Below are positions 1 to 5,695 of a DNA stretch of 7,837 nucleotides, one piece after another (position 1 is the first letter of the stretch; each line of letters begins with the position of its first letter). Below the pieces are notes generated by a model. It worked only from the letters and a program-made list of their open reading frames with translations, was not told where the DNA came from and did not search any database. The stretch spans positions 1 to 7,837 of the forward strand of contig JACQGV010000164.1 of the NCBI GenBank assembly GCA_016199375.1, in the 5' to 3' direction. Both the position numbers and the translations under genes were made by a program. The DNA is from Chloroflexota bacterium. GTDB lineage: Bacteria > Chloroflexota > Dehalococcoidia > SHYM01.

Positions 1-304
1 GGACGGCGACCTTGAGCCGCGGGAGCTGCTGGGCCACCCACCCACACCCTCCCCCGTGGTCCACGTGGATATGGGTCGGCACCAGGTACTGGATGGCATC
101 GGGGTCGTAGCCCAGGGCGGCGATAGCCTGGAGCGCCTCTTTGGCGGCTACGGTGGGCCCCGGCTCTATGAGGGTGGGGGAAGCGCCGGTCAGGAACCAG
201 GCTGCGAACTGGGATGCGCCGCCCATGCCCGGCAGCGGCGGTGTGCCCGCGCCGCGGATGATGATCTCGAAGACCCCGGGGGCGACTTCCTGGCTCTGGT
301 GCAA
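1..304 (-). CDS. MBL-fold metallo-hydrolase, N-terminal part (runs off left edge)
   Basis: Reading the minus strand from 304 down to 1 gives 101 uninterrupted residues beginning (M)HQSQEVAPGVFEI and reaching THIHVDHGGG at residues 77-86. HxHxDH (H78, H80, D82, H83) is the metal-binding signature of the metallo-beta-lactamase fold, which normally holds a two-metal, often zinc, hydrolytic site. The leader 'VAPGVFEI' and the following beta-strand segment 'AAWFLTG...TLIEPGP' fit the start of this fold. The start is TTG at 302-304: an in-frame TAG lies at 342-344, no ATG or GTG follows it, and a strong AGAGGGAGGG site sits 5 nt upstream of the TTG. The distal metal ligands lie beyond the window. 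Substrate cannot be told; the superfamily includes glyoxalase II-like, lactonase-like and flavodiiron-type members. The gene is divergent from groEL. The fold call is firm, the specific function unknown. Confidence 0.85.
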   Translation of the reverse strand, partial: MHQSQEVAPGVFEIIIRGAGTPPLPGMGGASQFAAWFLTGASPTLIEPGPTVAAKEALQAIAALGYDPDAIQYLVPTHIHVDHGGGCGWVAQQLPRLKVAV

Positions 305-309
305 GGCTG

Positions 310-319
310 CCCTCCCTCT
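310..319 (-). promoter_or_regulatory. Shine-Dalgarno site of the MBL-fold gene
   Basis: On the minus strand the site reads AGAGGGAGGG and ends 5 nt before the TTG codon at 302-304. It decides the start, because no ATG or GTG is available in frame after the upstream stop at 342-344. Confidence 0.75.
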
Positions 320-337
320 AGGGGAACGGTGAGAGGC

Positions 338-366
338 ATTCTAGCAGCGGGGAAGAGGCGGAACAA
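338..366 (-). promoter_or_regulatory. Predicted sigma-70-type promoter of the MBL-fold gene
   Basis: The minus strand has TTGTTC (361-366) and TAGAAT (338-343) separated by exactly 17 nt. The -10 matches consensus at 5 of 6 positions and the -35 at 3 of 6. Transcription would start near 331, giving a leader of about 27 nt that contains the Shine-Dalgarno site. Found by eye only. Confidence 0.5.
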
Positions 367-432
367 GGGCCCTGTCCGCGACCGCCTGCGCCGGGCGAGG
401 ATGAGGGCCCGACTCGACCCGACGCGTTGTCC

Positions 433-461
433 TTGAGCCAGAGGGCGGCATCAGGTATCAT
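433..461 (+). promoter_or_regulatory. Predicted sigma-70-type promoter of the groEL-like gene
   Basis: TTGAGC (433-438) and TATCAT (456-461) are separated by 17 nt. The -10 matches consensus at 5 of 6 positions and the -35 at 4 of 6. The start of transcription would be near 468, about 25 nt before the ATG. No CIRCE operator (TTAGCACTC-N9-GAGTGCTAA), the HrcA site common before groE genes, is visible between 305 and 492, so HrcA control is not supported here. Confidence 0.5.
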
Positions 462-492
462 GTAGGGATACTAGCCAAAAAGGTTCAGCTTT

Positions 493-2139
493 ATGGTCAG
501 GCAGGTCCTCTTCGGGCAAGAAGCTCACGCCGCGCTCCTGCGCGGCGTTGATAGTGTCGCCGATGTCGTCAGAGGCACCCTCGGCCCCCGGGGCCGCTGG
601 GTGGTCATGAACGACGAGAAGGACCACCACCCCATCCTCGTCAACGATGGCGTGACTATCGCCAAGGGCCTGGACCACCCGGACCGCCTCTATAACCTGG
701 GAGCCCAGATACTGAAGCAGGCATCGGCCCGCACCAATGAGGTGGCGGGCGATGGGACGACCACGTCCACGGTGCTGGCCCAGGCGATGGTCCACGAGGG
801 CTTCAAGCTAGTAGCGGCGGGGGCCGAGCCGATGGCCTTGAAGCGGGGCATGGAGAAGGCCCTGGAGGCGGCCCGGGCCCAGTTCAAGCGGATGGCCAAA
901 CCCCTGGAGACCGACGAGGAGGTGGGCTTCATCGCTAGCCTGGCGGCCAACGACGCCAGCCTGGGCCAGCTCATCATGGAGTGCGTCAAAAAGGTGGGCC
1001 GGGACGGGGGCATCGCCATCGAGGACTCCAACACCGGCAGCGACTCCTTCGAGTTCACCGAGGGCATGCAGCTCGGCACGGGCAGCGGCTGGATTAGCCC
1101 CTACTTCGTCACCGACCGCGAACGCCTGGAGTGCGTCATCGAGAAGTGCTACATCCTCATAACCAACCGGCGCATCTCCGTGGTCGGCGACCTGATCCCC
1201 ACCCTGGACAAGCTCCTGCAAGTAAGCAAGAACCTGCTCATCGTCTGCGATGGACTGGACGGGGAGGCGCTGAACACCCTGGTGGTGAATCGCATCAAGG
1301 GCAACCTGAATGTCTGTGTGGTGAAGATGCCTGGCGCAAGCGAGCGGCAGAAGTCGCGCCTGGAAGACCTGGCGATTGTGACCGGCGGCCGCCTCTTCAC
1401 CAGCGAGACCGGGCGCAGCCTGAGCCACGTCTCCGTCCAGGACCTGGGCCGGGCCCAGAAGGCGCTGGTCACCAAGGACCAGACGACTATCTTCCAGGGC
1501 CTGGGCAGCAAGGAGGCCGTTGAGGAGCGCCTCAACCGGCTGAAGCATCTGGTGCCCCTGGCCAACGACGCCATTGACAGCCTGGGCCTCAAGGAGCGGA
1601 TCGCCAAGCTGTCGGGAGGGATCGCAGTCCTCAGGGTGGGGGCGCCTACAGAGGCGGCTTTGAGGGAGAAGAAGCTCCGGGTGGAAGACGCCCTCAACGC
1701 CACGCGCGCCGCCATTGATGACGGCATCGTGCCGGGCGGGGGCTTGAGCTATATCAAGGCCGCCTTCGCCGTGGACCGGGTGCCAGCGGAGGGCGACGAG
1801 GCCCTGGGTGTGCAGATTGTGAGGAAAGCCCTGGAGCGGCCGCTCTGGCAGATCGCTGAGAACGCCGGACTCAACGGCAATGTCATAGTCCAGATGGTGA
1901 GGGAGCTGGCGGGCCCGGTGGGCTTCGACGCCAGGACGCAGGACTTTGTGAACGTCTACGAGGCCGGGATCCTGGACCCCTTGAAGGTGGTCCGCAGCGC
2001 CCTGGAGAACGCCGTCAGTGTGGCCGCGACGCTGCTAACGGCCGTGGGCGCGGTGAGCATCATCCCCGGGACCGAGCGCATGGACGAGGAAGATACGGAC
2101 TACGAGTCGCCTTTCAAGAAAGCAATGGGCATCAAGTAG
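493..2139 (+). CDS. groEL: Group I chaperonin GroEL (Cpn60), atypical, without GGM tail
   Basis: The 548-residue product is a full-length GroEL/Hsp60, normally the ATP-driven folding chamber in the cytoplasm. The equatorial ATP site is intact: LGPRGR at 30-35, NDGVT with D52, and GDGTTT at 86-91 with D87. E. coli D398 corresponds to D399 in [12 protein letters not shown]. The apical domain (about 190-375) keeps SPYF (202-205), a LIPTLDKLL segment (234-242) and [10 protein letters not shown] (257-266), which form the substrate/GroES-binding face. Oddities: the usually invariant PGFGDRR loop reads PGASERQ (280-286); the Cpn60 signature has D-D for E-E and P before GGG (406-417); and the C-terminus is acidic then basic (530-548) instead of Gly-Gly-Met repeats. 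No groES lies next to it, so it may be a second, specialised chaperonin using a GroES encoded elsewhere. The start agrees with family N-termini (M-x-x-Q-x-LFG); AAAAAGG at 477-483 is a modest ribosome site, 9 nt upstream. Confidence 0.95.
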   Translation: MVRQVLFGQEAHAALLRGVDSVADVVRGTLGPRGRWVVMNDEKDHHPILVNDGVTIAKGLDHPDRLYNLGAQILKQASARTNEVAGDGTTTSTVLAQAMVHEGFKLVAAGAEPMALKRGMEKALEAARAQFKRMAKPLETDEEVGFIASLAANDASLGQLIMECVKKVGRDGGIAIEDSNTGSDSFEFTEGMQLGTGSGWISPYFVTDRERLECVIEKCYILITNRRISVVGDLIPTLDKLLQVSKNLLIVCDGLDGEALNTLVVNRIKGNLNVCVVKMPGASERQKSRLEDLAIVTGGRLFTSETGRSLSHVSVQDLGRAQKALVTKDQTTIFQGLGSKEAVEERLNRLKHLVPLANDAIDSLGLKERIAKLSGGIAVLRVGAPTEAALREKKLRVEDALNATRAAIDDGIVPGGGLSYIKAAFAVDRVPAEGDEALGVQIVRKALERPLWQIAENAGLNGNVIVQMVRELAGPVGFDARTQDFVNVYEAGILDPLKVVRSALENAVSVAATLLTAVGAVSIIPGTERMDEEDTDYESPFKKAMGIK

Positions 2140-2229
2140 CCGCCCGCAATACTGAGCAACACAGTCTCCTCATGTTCAGAACCCCTCCCCATGAACCGCA
2201 TGCGCAGTTGGCGCGTTCCAGATAGCGCA

Positions 2230-2278
2230 GCCTGCCCAGACCCTTCGTCCTTCAGCGGAAGGACGAAGGGTGACAGGC
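2230..2278. terminator. Nested hairpin between convergent groEL and yvcK
   Basis: A perfect 14-bp inverted repeat, ACCCTTCGTCCTTC (2240-2253) and GAAGGACGAAGGGT (2258-2271), closes on a 4-nt loop AGCG. An outer 5-bp stem, GCCTG (2230-2234) with CAGGC (2274-2278), is separated from it by a small internal loop. It lies in the gap between two convergent genes, so it could stop transcription from both sides. It lacks a strong T-run on either flank, so it may instead be a repeated intergenic palindrome (REP/MITE-like). Its symmetry is certain; its role is inferred. Confidence 0.6.
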
Positions 2279-2292
2279 GTGTCGCCTGTTTT
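2273..2292 (+). terminator. groEL: Small hairpin with T-run, possible groEL terminator
   Basis: ACAGGCG (2273-2279), loop TGT, and CGCCTGT (2283-2289) form a perfect 7-bp stem followed by three more T residues (TTTT at 2289-2292). This is the arrangement of a rho-independent terminator for plus-strand transcripts, 134 nt after the groEL stop codon. It shares CAGGC with the outer stem of the larger hairpin, so the two folds compete. Confidence 0.45.
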
Positions 2293-2355
2293 GAGGCAAA
2301 GCCCCATCAAGCGGGAGGGAAGCGCGCGGGATTGGTTCTCGTTTCCTGGCGCTTT

Positions 2356-3396
2356 TCAGTCGGCGGGCTGGGCGGTGGGCTGGGGGAATGCTGGCGCTGG
2401 TTGATGCTCCCTGGTCGCAATCGCCATGATGGCGGCGGCCAGCTTGGCGGCATCGTGGCGCAGGAGGGTGCCCGCCGCCAGAAGCGGGGCCTCCACCACC
2501 GCGCCCACAAGCTGGCGGCAGCGCTCCCCATCACCGGCCACGGGCTGGGCGTGCTGCAGGGCATAGCGGTGCAAGACCTTCTGGGGGAAGGGAGAGTTGT
2601 TGAGGAGCACGTAGTCGAGCTTGGGCCGCGGGCCCAGGTAGTTCAGGACCTCGTGAACAAAGTCCGAGGCCTTGAAGCCGTCGGACTCGCTATGCTTGGT
2701 CATCAGGTTACAAACGTAGATGCGCTTGCCCTGGGAGCGCTCGATGGCCTCCGAGACGCCCTCCACCAACAGGTTCGGGATGATGCTGGTGTAGAGGTCG
2801 CCCGGGCCGATGACGATGGCGTGGGCGGCCTCTAGGGCTTGCACGGCGACGGGGTTGGCGAAGGCCTTCGGGGTCAGGTAGACATAGTCGATCCTGACGT
2901 TCCCCCCGTCCTTGCGCACGTCAATATTCGCCTCGCCTACGATCTCCGAGCCGTCCACCAGCCGGGCGCAGAGCTGGGACTTGGTGAGGGTGACGGGGAT
3001 GACCCGCCCCACGATGCCGAGGATGCGGCCCGCCTCGGCGATGGCCCTGTCGGCGCTGCCAGTGATCTCGGTGAGGGCGGTAAGGAACAGGTTGCCGAAG
3101 CTGTGGCCGTCAAGCCCAGCGCCTTTGTCGAAACGGTAGTTGAAGAGATGGCGCAGCATCTCAGTAGCGCGGTCGTCGGGTGTGAGGGCGACCAGACACT
3201 GGCGCACGTCGCCGGGAGGGAGGTGCCCAAACTCGTCGCGCAGAATGCCGGAGCTTCCCCCGCTGTCGGTCATGGCGACCACGGCAGCGAGGTCAATACT
3301 GTAACGCTTGAGCCCGGTGAGCACGGTGAAGCTGCCCGTGCCGCCGCCTATGACCACGATTCTGGTCTTATCAGAGCCTGGGGCCGTCTGCGGCAT
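2356..3396 (-). CDS. yvcK: YvcK/CofD-like UDP-sugar-binding protein (gluconeogenesis factor family)
   Basis: The 346-residue product has the ordered motifs of the YvcK branch of the CofD/UPF0052 family. They are RIVVIGGGTG (12-21, nucleotide-binding Gly loop), MTDSGGSSGILRDEFG (42-57), PPGDVRQCL (60-68), HSFGNLFL (98-105), GEANIDV (154-160) and IGPGDLYTSIIPNLL (196-210). B. subtilis and M. tuberculosis homologues bind UDP-GlcNAc or related UDP-sugars and affect carbon use, cell shape and peptidoglycan synthesis; they are cytoplasmic. The length is near the usual 310-340, plus a short Pro/Ala-rich tail (about 332-346). The ATG at 3396 is chosen over an in-frame GTG at 3417 because GAGGGG lies 6 nt before the ATG. 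It diverges from uvrC and converges on groEL. True CofD (2-phospho-L-lactate transferase) is less likely, as the TDSGGSSG...PPGD pattern is typical of YvcK and no F420 genes are nearby. Confidence 0.92.
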   Translation of the reverse strand: MPQTAPGSDKTRIVVIGGGTGSFTVLTGLKRYSIDLAAVVAMTDSGGSSGILRDEFGHLPPGDVRQCLVALTPDDRATEMLRHLFNYRFDKGAGLDGHSFGNLFLTALTEITGSADRAIAEAGRILGIVGRVIPVTLTKSQLCARLVDGSEIVGEANIDVRKDGGNVRIDYVYLTPKAFANPVAVQALEAAHAIVIGPGDLYTSIIPNLLVEGVSEAIERSQGKRIYVCNLMTKHSESDGFKASDFVHEVLNYLGPRPKLDYVLLNNSPFPQKVLHRYALQHAQPVAGDGERCRQLVGAVVEAPLLAAGTLLRHDAAKLAAAIMAIATREHQPAPAFPQPTAQPAD

Positions 3397-3402
3397 GGTA
3401 TT

Positions 3403-3408
3403 CCCCTC
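3403..3408 (-). promoter_or_regulatory. yvcK: Shine-Dalgarno site of yvcK
   Basis: GAGGGG on the minus strand ends 6 nt before the ATG at 3394-3396. It lies inside the longer reading frame that would begin at GTG 3415-3417, which makes the internal ATG the better start. Confidence 0.75.
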
Positions 3409-3436
3409 GGGCCACACTGCTGCGTTAGGCAGGCAG

Positions 3437-3464
3437 ATTGTAGCAATGGTTGCAGCCCTGTCAA
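3437..3464 (-). promoter_or_regulatory. yvcK: Strong predicted promoter of yvcK (extended -10)
   Basis: The minus strand has a perfect TTGACA (3459-3464), a 16-nt spacer and TACAAT (3437-3442), which matches consensus at 5 of 6 positions. TGC directly precedes the -10, an extended -10 motif. This is the best sigma-70-like promoter in the window. Transcription would begin near 3430, leaving a leader of about 34 nt. Confidence 0.7.
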
Positions 3465-3493
3465 CACGCGTACCCAGTATAGGCCCTTCCCCA

Positions 3494-3502
3494 TGCTACA
3501 CT
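3494..3502 (+). promoter_or_regulatory. uvrC: Possible extended -10 promoter of uvrC
   Basis: TGC-TACACT is an extended -10 element with 4 of 6 matches in the hexamer. No good -35 lies 16-18 nt upstream, as extended -10 promoters allow. Its predicted start point (about 3509-3510) coincides with the uvrC ATG, and no Shine-Dalgarno-like purine run is seen before that ATG. Confidence 0.4.
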
Positions 3503-3509
3503 GAGCCTG

Positions 3510-5489
3510 ATGGCCTCGGAACACCTGGCGGAGCTGGTAAAGTCTCTCCCCACTACGCCCGGCGTCTACCTGTTCAAGGAAGCGGCGGGCAAGGTTATCT
3601 ACGTGGGCAAGGCGGCCAGCCTCCGGGCTCGTGTCCGTTCCTACTTCCAGAGCACCGGCGACGAGCGCCCCAAGCTGGCGGCCCTGGTGCCCAAGGTCGC
3701 CGACCTGGAGTTTATCGTCACCGACTCCGAGGCCGAGGCCCTCCTGCTGGAGAACACCCTCATCAAGCGCCACCGGCCCCCCTTCAACACCCGCCTGAAG
3801 GACGATAAGACCTATCCGTACCTGAAGATACCGTTGCACGAGCCCTGGGCCCGTCCCTACATCACCCGGCGGGTGGAGAGCGACGGCGCGCGCTACTTCG
3901 GGCCCTTCGCCAGCGCCAGCTCCCTGCGCCAGACCATGGCGCTCATCAAGAAGCTGTTCCCTTATCGCTCCTGCAACCGGGTTATCACCGGCAAGGACCC
4001 GCGGCCCTGCCTCGACTACTACATCCACCGCTGCCTCGCTCCCTGCATCGGCGCCTGCACCAAGGACCAGTACGACGCTGTTATCGCCCAGGTAGTGCTT
4101 TTCCTGGAGGGGAAGGAGGATACGGTAGCCAGGCAGCTCAGGGCGGAGATGCAGGCGGCCAGCGCGGGGCTGGACTTCGAGCGGGCGGCCCTGCTGCGGG
4201 ACCGTCTCCAGGCGGTGCTGCGGGTCAGCGAGCAGCAGAAGGCCGCCGCGCCCGGCGGCGATGACCAGGACGTCATCGCCCTCGCCCAGGGGCGCGATGA
4301 TGCTCTGGTGGACATCTTCTTCCTCAGGAAGGGGAGGATTATCGGGCGCGAGCACTTCCCCATCGCGGGCGCCCAGGGCGACACGCCGGGCCAGGTCATC
4401 ACCAGCTTCGTCAAGCAGTACTACGACTCGGCGCCCCAGATACCCAAGGTTGTCCTGCTCCAACACCCAATTGAAGACCAGGCGCTCATCGAGGGGTGGC
4501 TGGCGAACAAGAGGGGAGCCCGGGTGTCCATCCGCGTACCGCGCCGGGGCAAGAAGCGCGAGCTGGTGGAGATGGTGGCGGCCAACGCCCAGGAGTGGCT
4601 CCAGCAGACCCGGGTCCGCTGGATGAGCGACGCCGGCAATCTCCAGGGCGCCCTGGAGGAGCTCCAGGAGCAGCTAGACCTGCCGCGGCTGCCCCGCCGC
4701 ATCGAGTGCTACGATGTCTCCAACATCCACGGCACCAACCCCACCGCCAGCATGGTGGTGTTTCTGGAGGGCAGGTCCGCCCGGGCGCACTACCGCAAGT
4801 TCAGCATCAAGGGCGTCCGGGGCATAGACGACTACGCCATGATGCAGGAGGCGCTGGGGCGCCGCTTCAAGGCGTTCGCCAGGGGTGAGGCCGGGGCCTC
4901 GCCCGAGGCTGGGACTAGCGCGACGACAGCGGGGGTCCAGGAGGCGCCGGCACCGTCCGCCGCGGCTGGGCTGACGGCCCCGCAGTTCGGCGTGCGCCGG
5001 CTGCGCCGGGCACGGCGGCCTGGCGATGGTCCCCCGCCCAAGGGCGCCGACACCTCGTTCGCGGCCCGCCCCGACCTGATCCTCATAGATGGCGGCCGCG
5101 GACACTTGAATGCCGCCCTGGAGGTGGTCCTGCAACTGGGCGTGGAGGACGTCGCGCTGGCCAGCATCGCCAAGCAGGAGGAGCTGCTCTTCACCCCCGA
5201 CACGCCCGATCCCATCGTCTTGCCGCGCAGCAGCCCGGCGCTGTACCTGGTCCAGCGCATCCGCGACGAGGCGCACCGCTTCGCCATCACGTACCACCGG
5301 CAGCGGAGGTCGCGGGGCGAGCTGAAGTCGGCCCTGGACGGGATCGGCGGCATCGGCCCCAAACGGCGACGGGCGCTCTTGCGGCGCTTTGGCTCCGTCC
5401 AGGGCATCCGCGAGGCCCCTCTGGAGGAGATCGCCGCCGTGGTCGGCATGACCCGTCGCGTGGCGGAGCGCCTGAAGGAGCAGCTGTAG
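3510..5489 (+). CDS. uvrC: Excinuclease ABC subunit C (UvrC)
   Basis: UvrC makes both incisions around DNA damage in nucleotide excision repair after UvrA and UvrB have located it. The 659-residue protein has all parts in order. The GIY-YIG nuclease for the 3' cut spans about 13-95 (GVY 18-20, IYVG 30-33, probable catalytic R41, E81 and N93). Four cysteines, C155, C167, C175 and C179, have the C-x11-C-x7-C-x3-C spacing of the E. coli UvrC [4Fe-4S] cluster. A UVR segment at about 204-238 binds UvrB. The RNase H-like nuclease for the 5' cut has ECYDVSN (D402), GIDDY (D440/D441), LIDGGRG (D527) and DEAHRFA (H589). A tandem helix-hairpin-helix DNA-binding end spans about 608-659. The odd part is a 60-65-residue Ala/Pro/Gly then Arg-rich stretch (about 457-519), where many UvrCs have a short link before LIDGG. 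The start fits the family; no ribosome site is visible. Confidence 0.97.
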   Translation: MASEHLAELVKSLPTTPGVYLFKEAAGKVIYVGKAASLRARVRSYFQSTGDERPKLAALVPKVADLEFIVTDSEAEALLLENTLIKRHRPPFNTRLKDDKTYPYLKIPLHEPWARPYITRRVESDGARYFGPFASASSLRQTMALIKKLFPYRSCNRVITGKDPRPCLDYYIHRCLAPCIGACTKDQYDAVIAQVVLFLEGKEDTVARQLRAEMQAASAGLDFERAALLRDRLQAVLRVSEQQKAAAPGGDDQDVIALAQGRDDALVDIFFLRKGRIIGREHFPIAGAQGDTPGQVITSFVKQYYDSAPQIPKVVLLQHPIEDQALIEGWLANKRGARVSIRVPRRGKKRELVEMVAANAQEWLQQTRVRWMSDAGNLQGALEELQEQLDLPRLPRRIECYDVSNIHGTNPTASMVVFLEGRSARAHYRKFSIKGVRGIDDYAMMQEALGRRFKAFARGEAGASPEAGTSATTAGVQEAPAPSAAAGLTAPQFGVRRLRRARRPGDGPPPKGADTSFAARPDLILIDGGRGHLNAALEVVLQLGVEDVALASIAKQEELLFTPDTPDPIVLPRSSPALYLVQRIRDEAHRFAITYHRQRRSRGELKSALDGIGGIGPKRRRALLRRFGSVQGIREAPLEEIAAVVGMTRRVAERLKEQL

Positions 5490-5500
5490 CCCGCCCCGCT

Positions 5501-5527
5501 CGCCGGAGCCGCGCCCCAGCTCCGGTG
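5501..5527 (+). terminator. uvrC: GC-rich hairpin after uvrC, weak terminator candidate
   Basis: CCGGAGC (5503-5509) pairs with GCTCCGG (5519-5525) over a 9-nt loop, and one G-U and one C-G pair extend it outward. It begins 12 nt after the uvrC stop codon, the right place for a terminator. It has no T-run, so it would be a weak or factor-assisted stop at best. Confidence 0.3.
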
Positions 5528-5554
5528 GCCCTCCCGACGGCGCGACAACCCGTT

Positions 5555-5590
5555 GGGGCCGGCCATTGGCCCAATTGGGCCAGCGGCCCC
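5555..5590. repeat. Inverted repeat with perfect 16-bp palindrome, possible operator
   Basis: TGGCCCAATTGGGCCA (5567-5582) is a perfect 16-bp palindrome. Around it, GGGGCCG (5555-5561) pairs with CGGCCCC (5584-5590), extending the dyad to 36 nt with a 5/1 internal loop. It ends 2 nt before the TTGACA of the next gene's promoter, and its centre lies about 55 nt before the predicted transcription start. It could bind a dimeric regulator of the ThDP-enzyme gene, or be a second hairpin ending uvrC transcription. The symmetry is directly seen; the function is inferred. Confidence 0.5.
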
Positions 5591-5592
5591 GC

Positions 5593-5622
5593 TTGACAAC
5601 CTGCCCCCGGGCGCTCTTGAAT
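5593..5622 (+). promoter_or_regulatory. Predicted promoter of the ThDP-enzyme gene
   Basis: A perfect TTGACA (5593-5598), an 18-nt spacer and TTGAAT (5617-5622, 4 of 6 matches) form a fair sigma-70-like promoter. Transcription would start near 5629, giving a leader of about 67 nt. Confidence 0.45.
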
Positions 5623-5682
5623 ACGCGCATTGGTTCCGAGAGACGACGGTTCCTGCCCGCAAGAGAGCGGGGAACGGTGCCG

Positions 5683-5689
5683 AAGGGGG
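5683..5689 (+). promoter_or_regulatory. Shine-Dalgarno site of the ThDP-enzyme gene
   Basis: AAGGGGG ends 6 nt before the ATG at 5696. It favours this start over an in-frame ATG at 5630, whose extra 22 residues do not look like the family and would begin at the predicted transcription start. Confidence 0.7.
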
Positions 5690-5695
5690 TGCAAG

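Noticed and set aside
56..436. Plus-strand open frame of 126 codons
   Set aside because: It runs opposite the MBL-fold gene, has no recognisable domain and no good ribosome site, and its first part reads as a GC-rich shadow. The minus strand shows a true family motif.
305..492. HrcA/CIRCE heat-shock operator before groEL
   Set aside because: I looked for TTAGCACTC-N9-GAGTGCTAA or a close relative and saw none.
3397..3417. GTG start giving YvcK seven more residues
   Set aside because: The Shine-Dalgarno site lies within this extension and fits the ATG at 3396; nothing similar precedes the GTG.
2191..3504. Plus-strand frames of 214 and 221 codons opposite yvcK
   Set aside because: They are antisense shadows caused by high third-position GC. 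The minus-strand protein carries the full set of YvcK motifs, and these frames show none.
5630..5695. Upstream in-frame ATG extending the ThDP enzyme by 22 residues
   Set aside because: The extra residues look unlike the family, no ribosome site precedes that ATG, and it falls at the predicted transcription start. The ATG at 5696 has AAGGGGG at the right distance.
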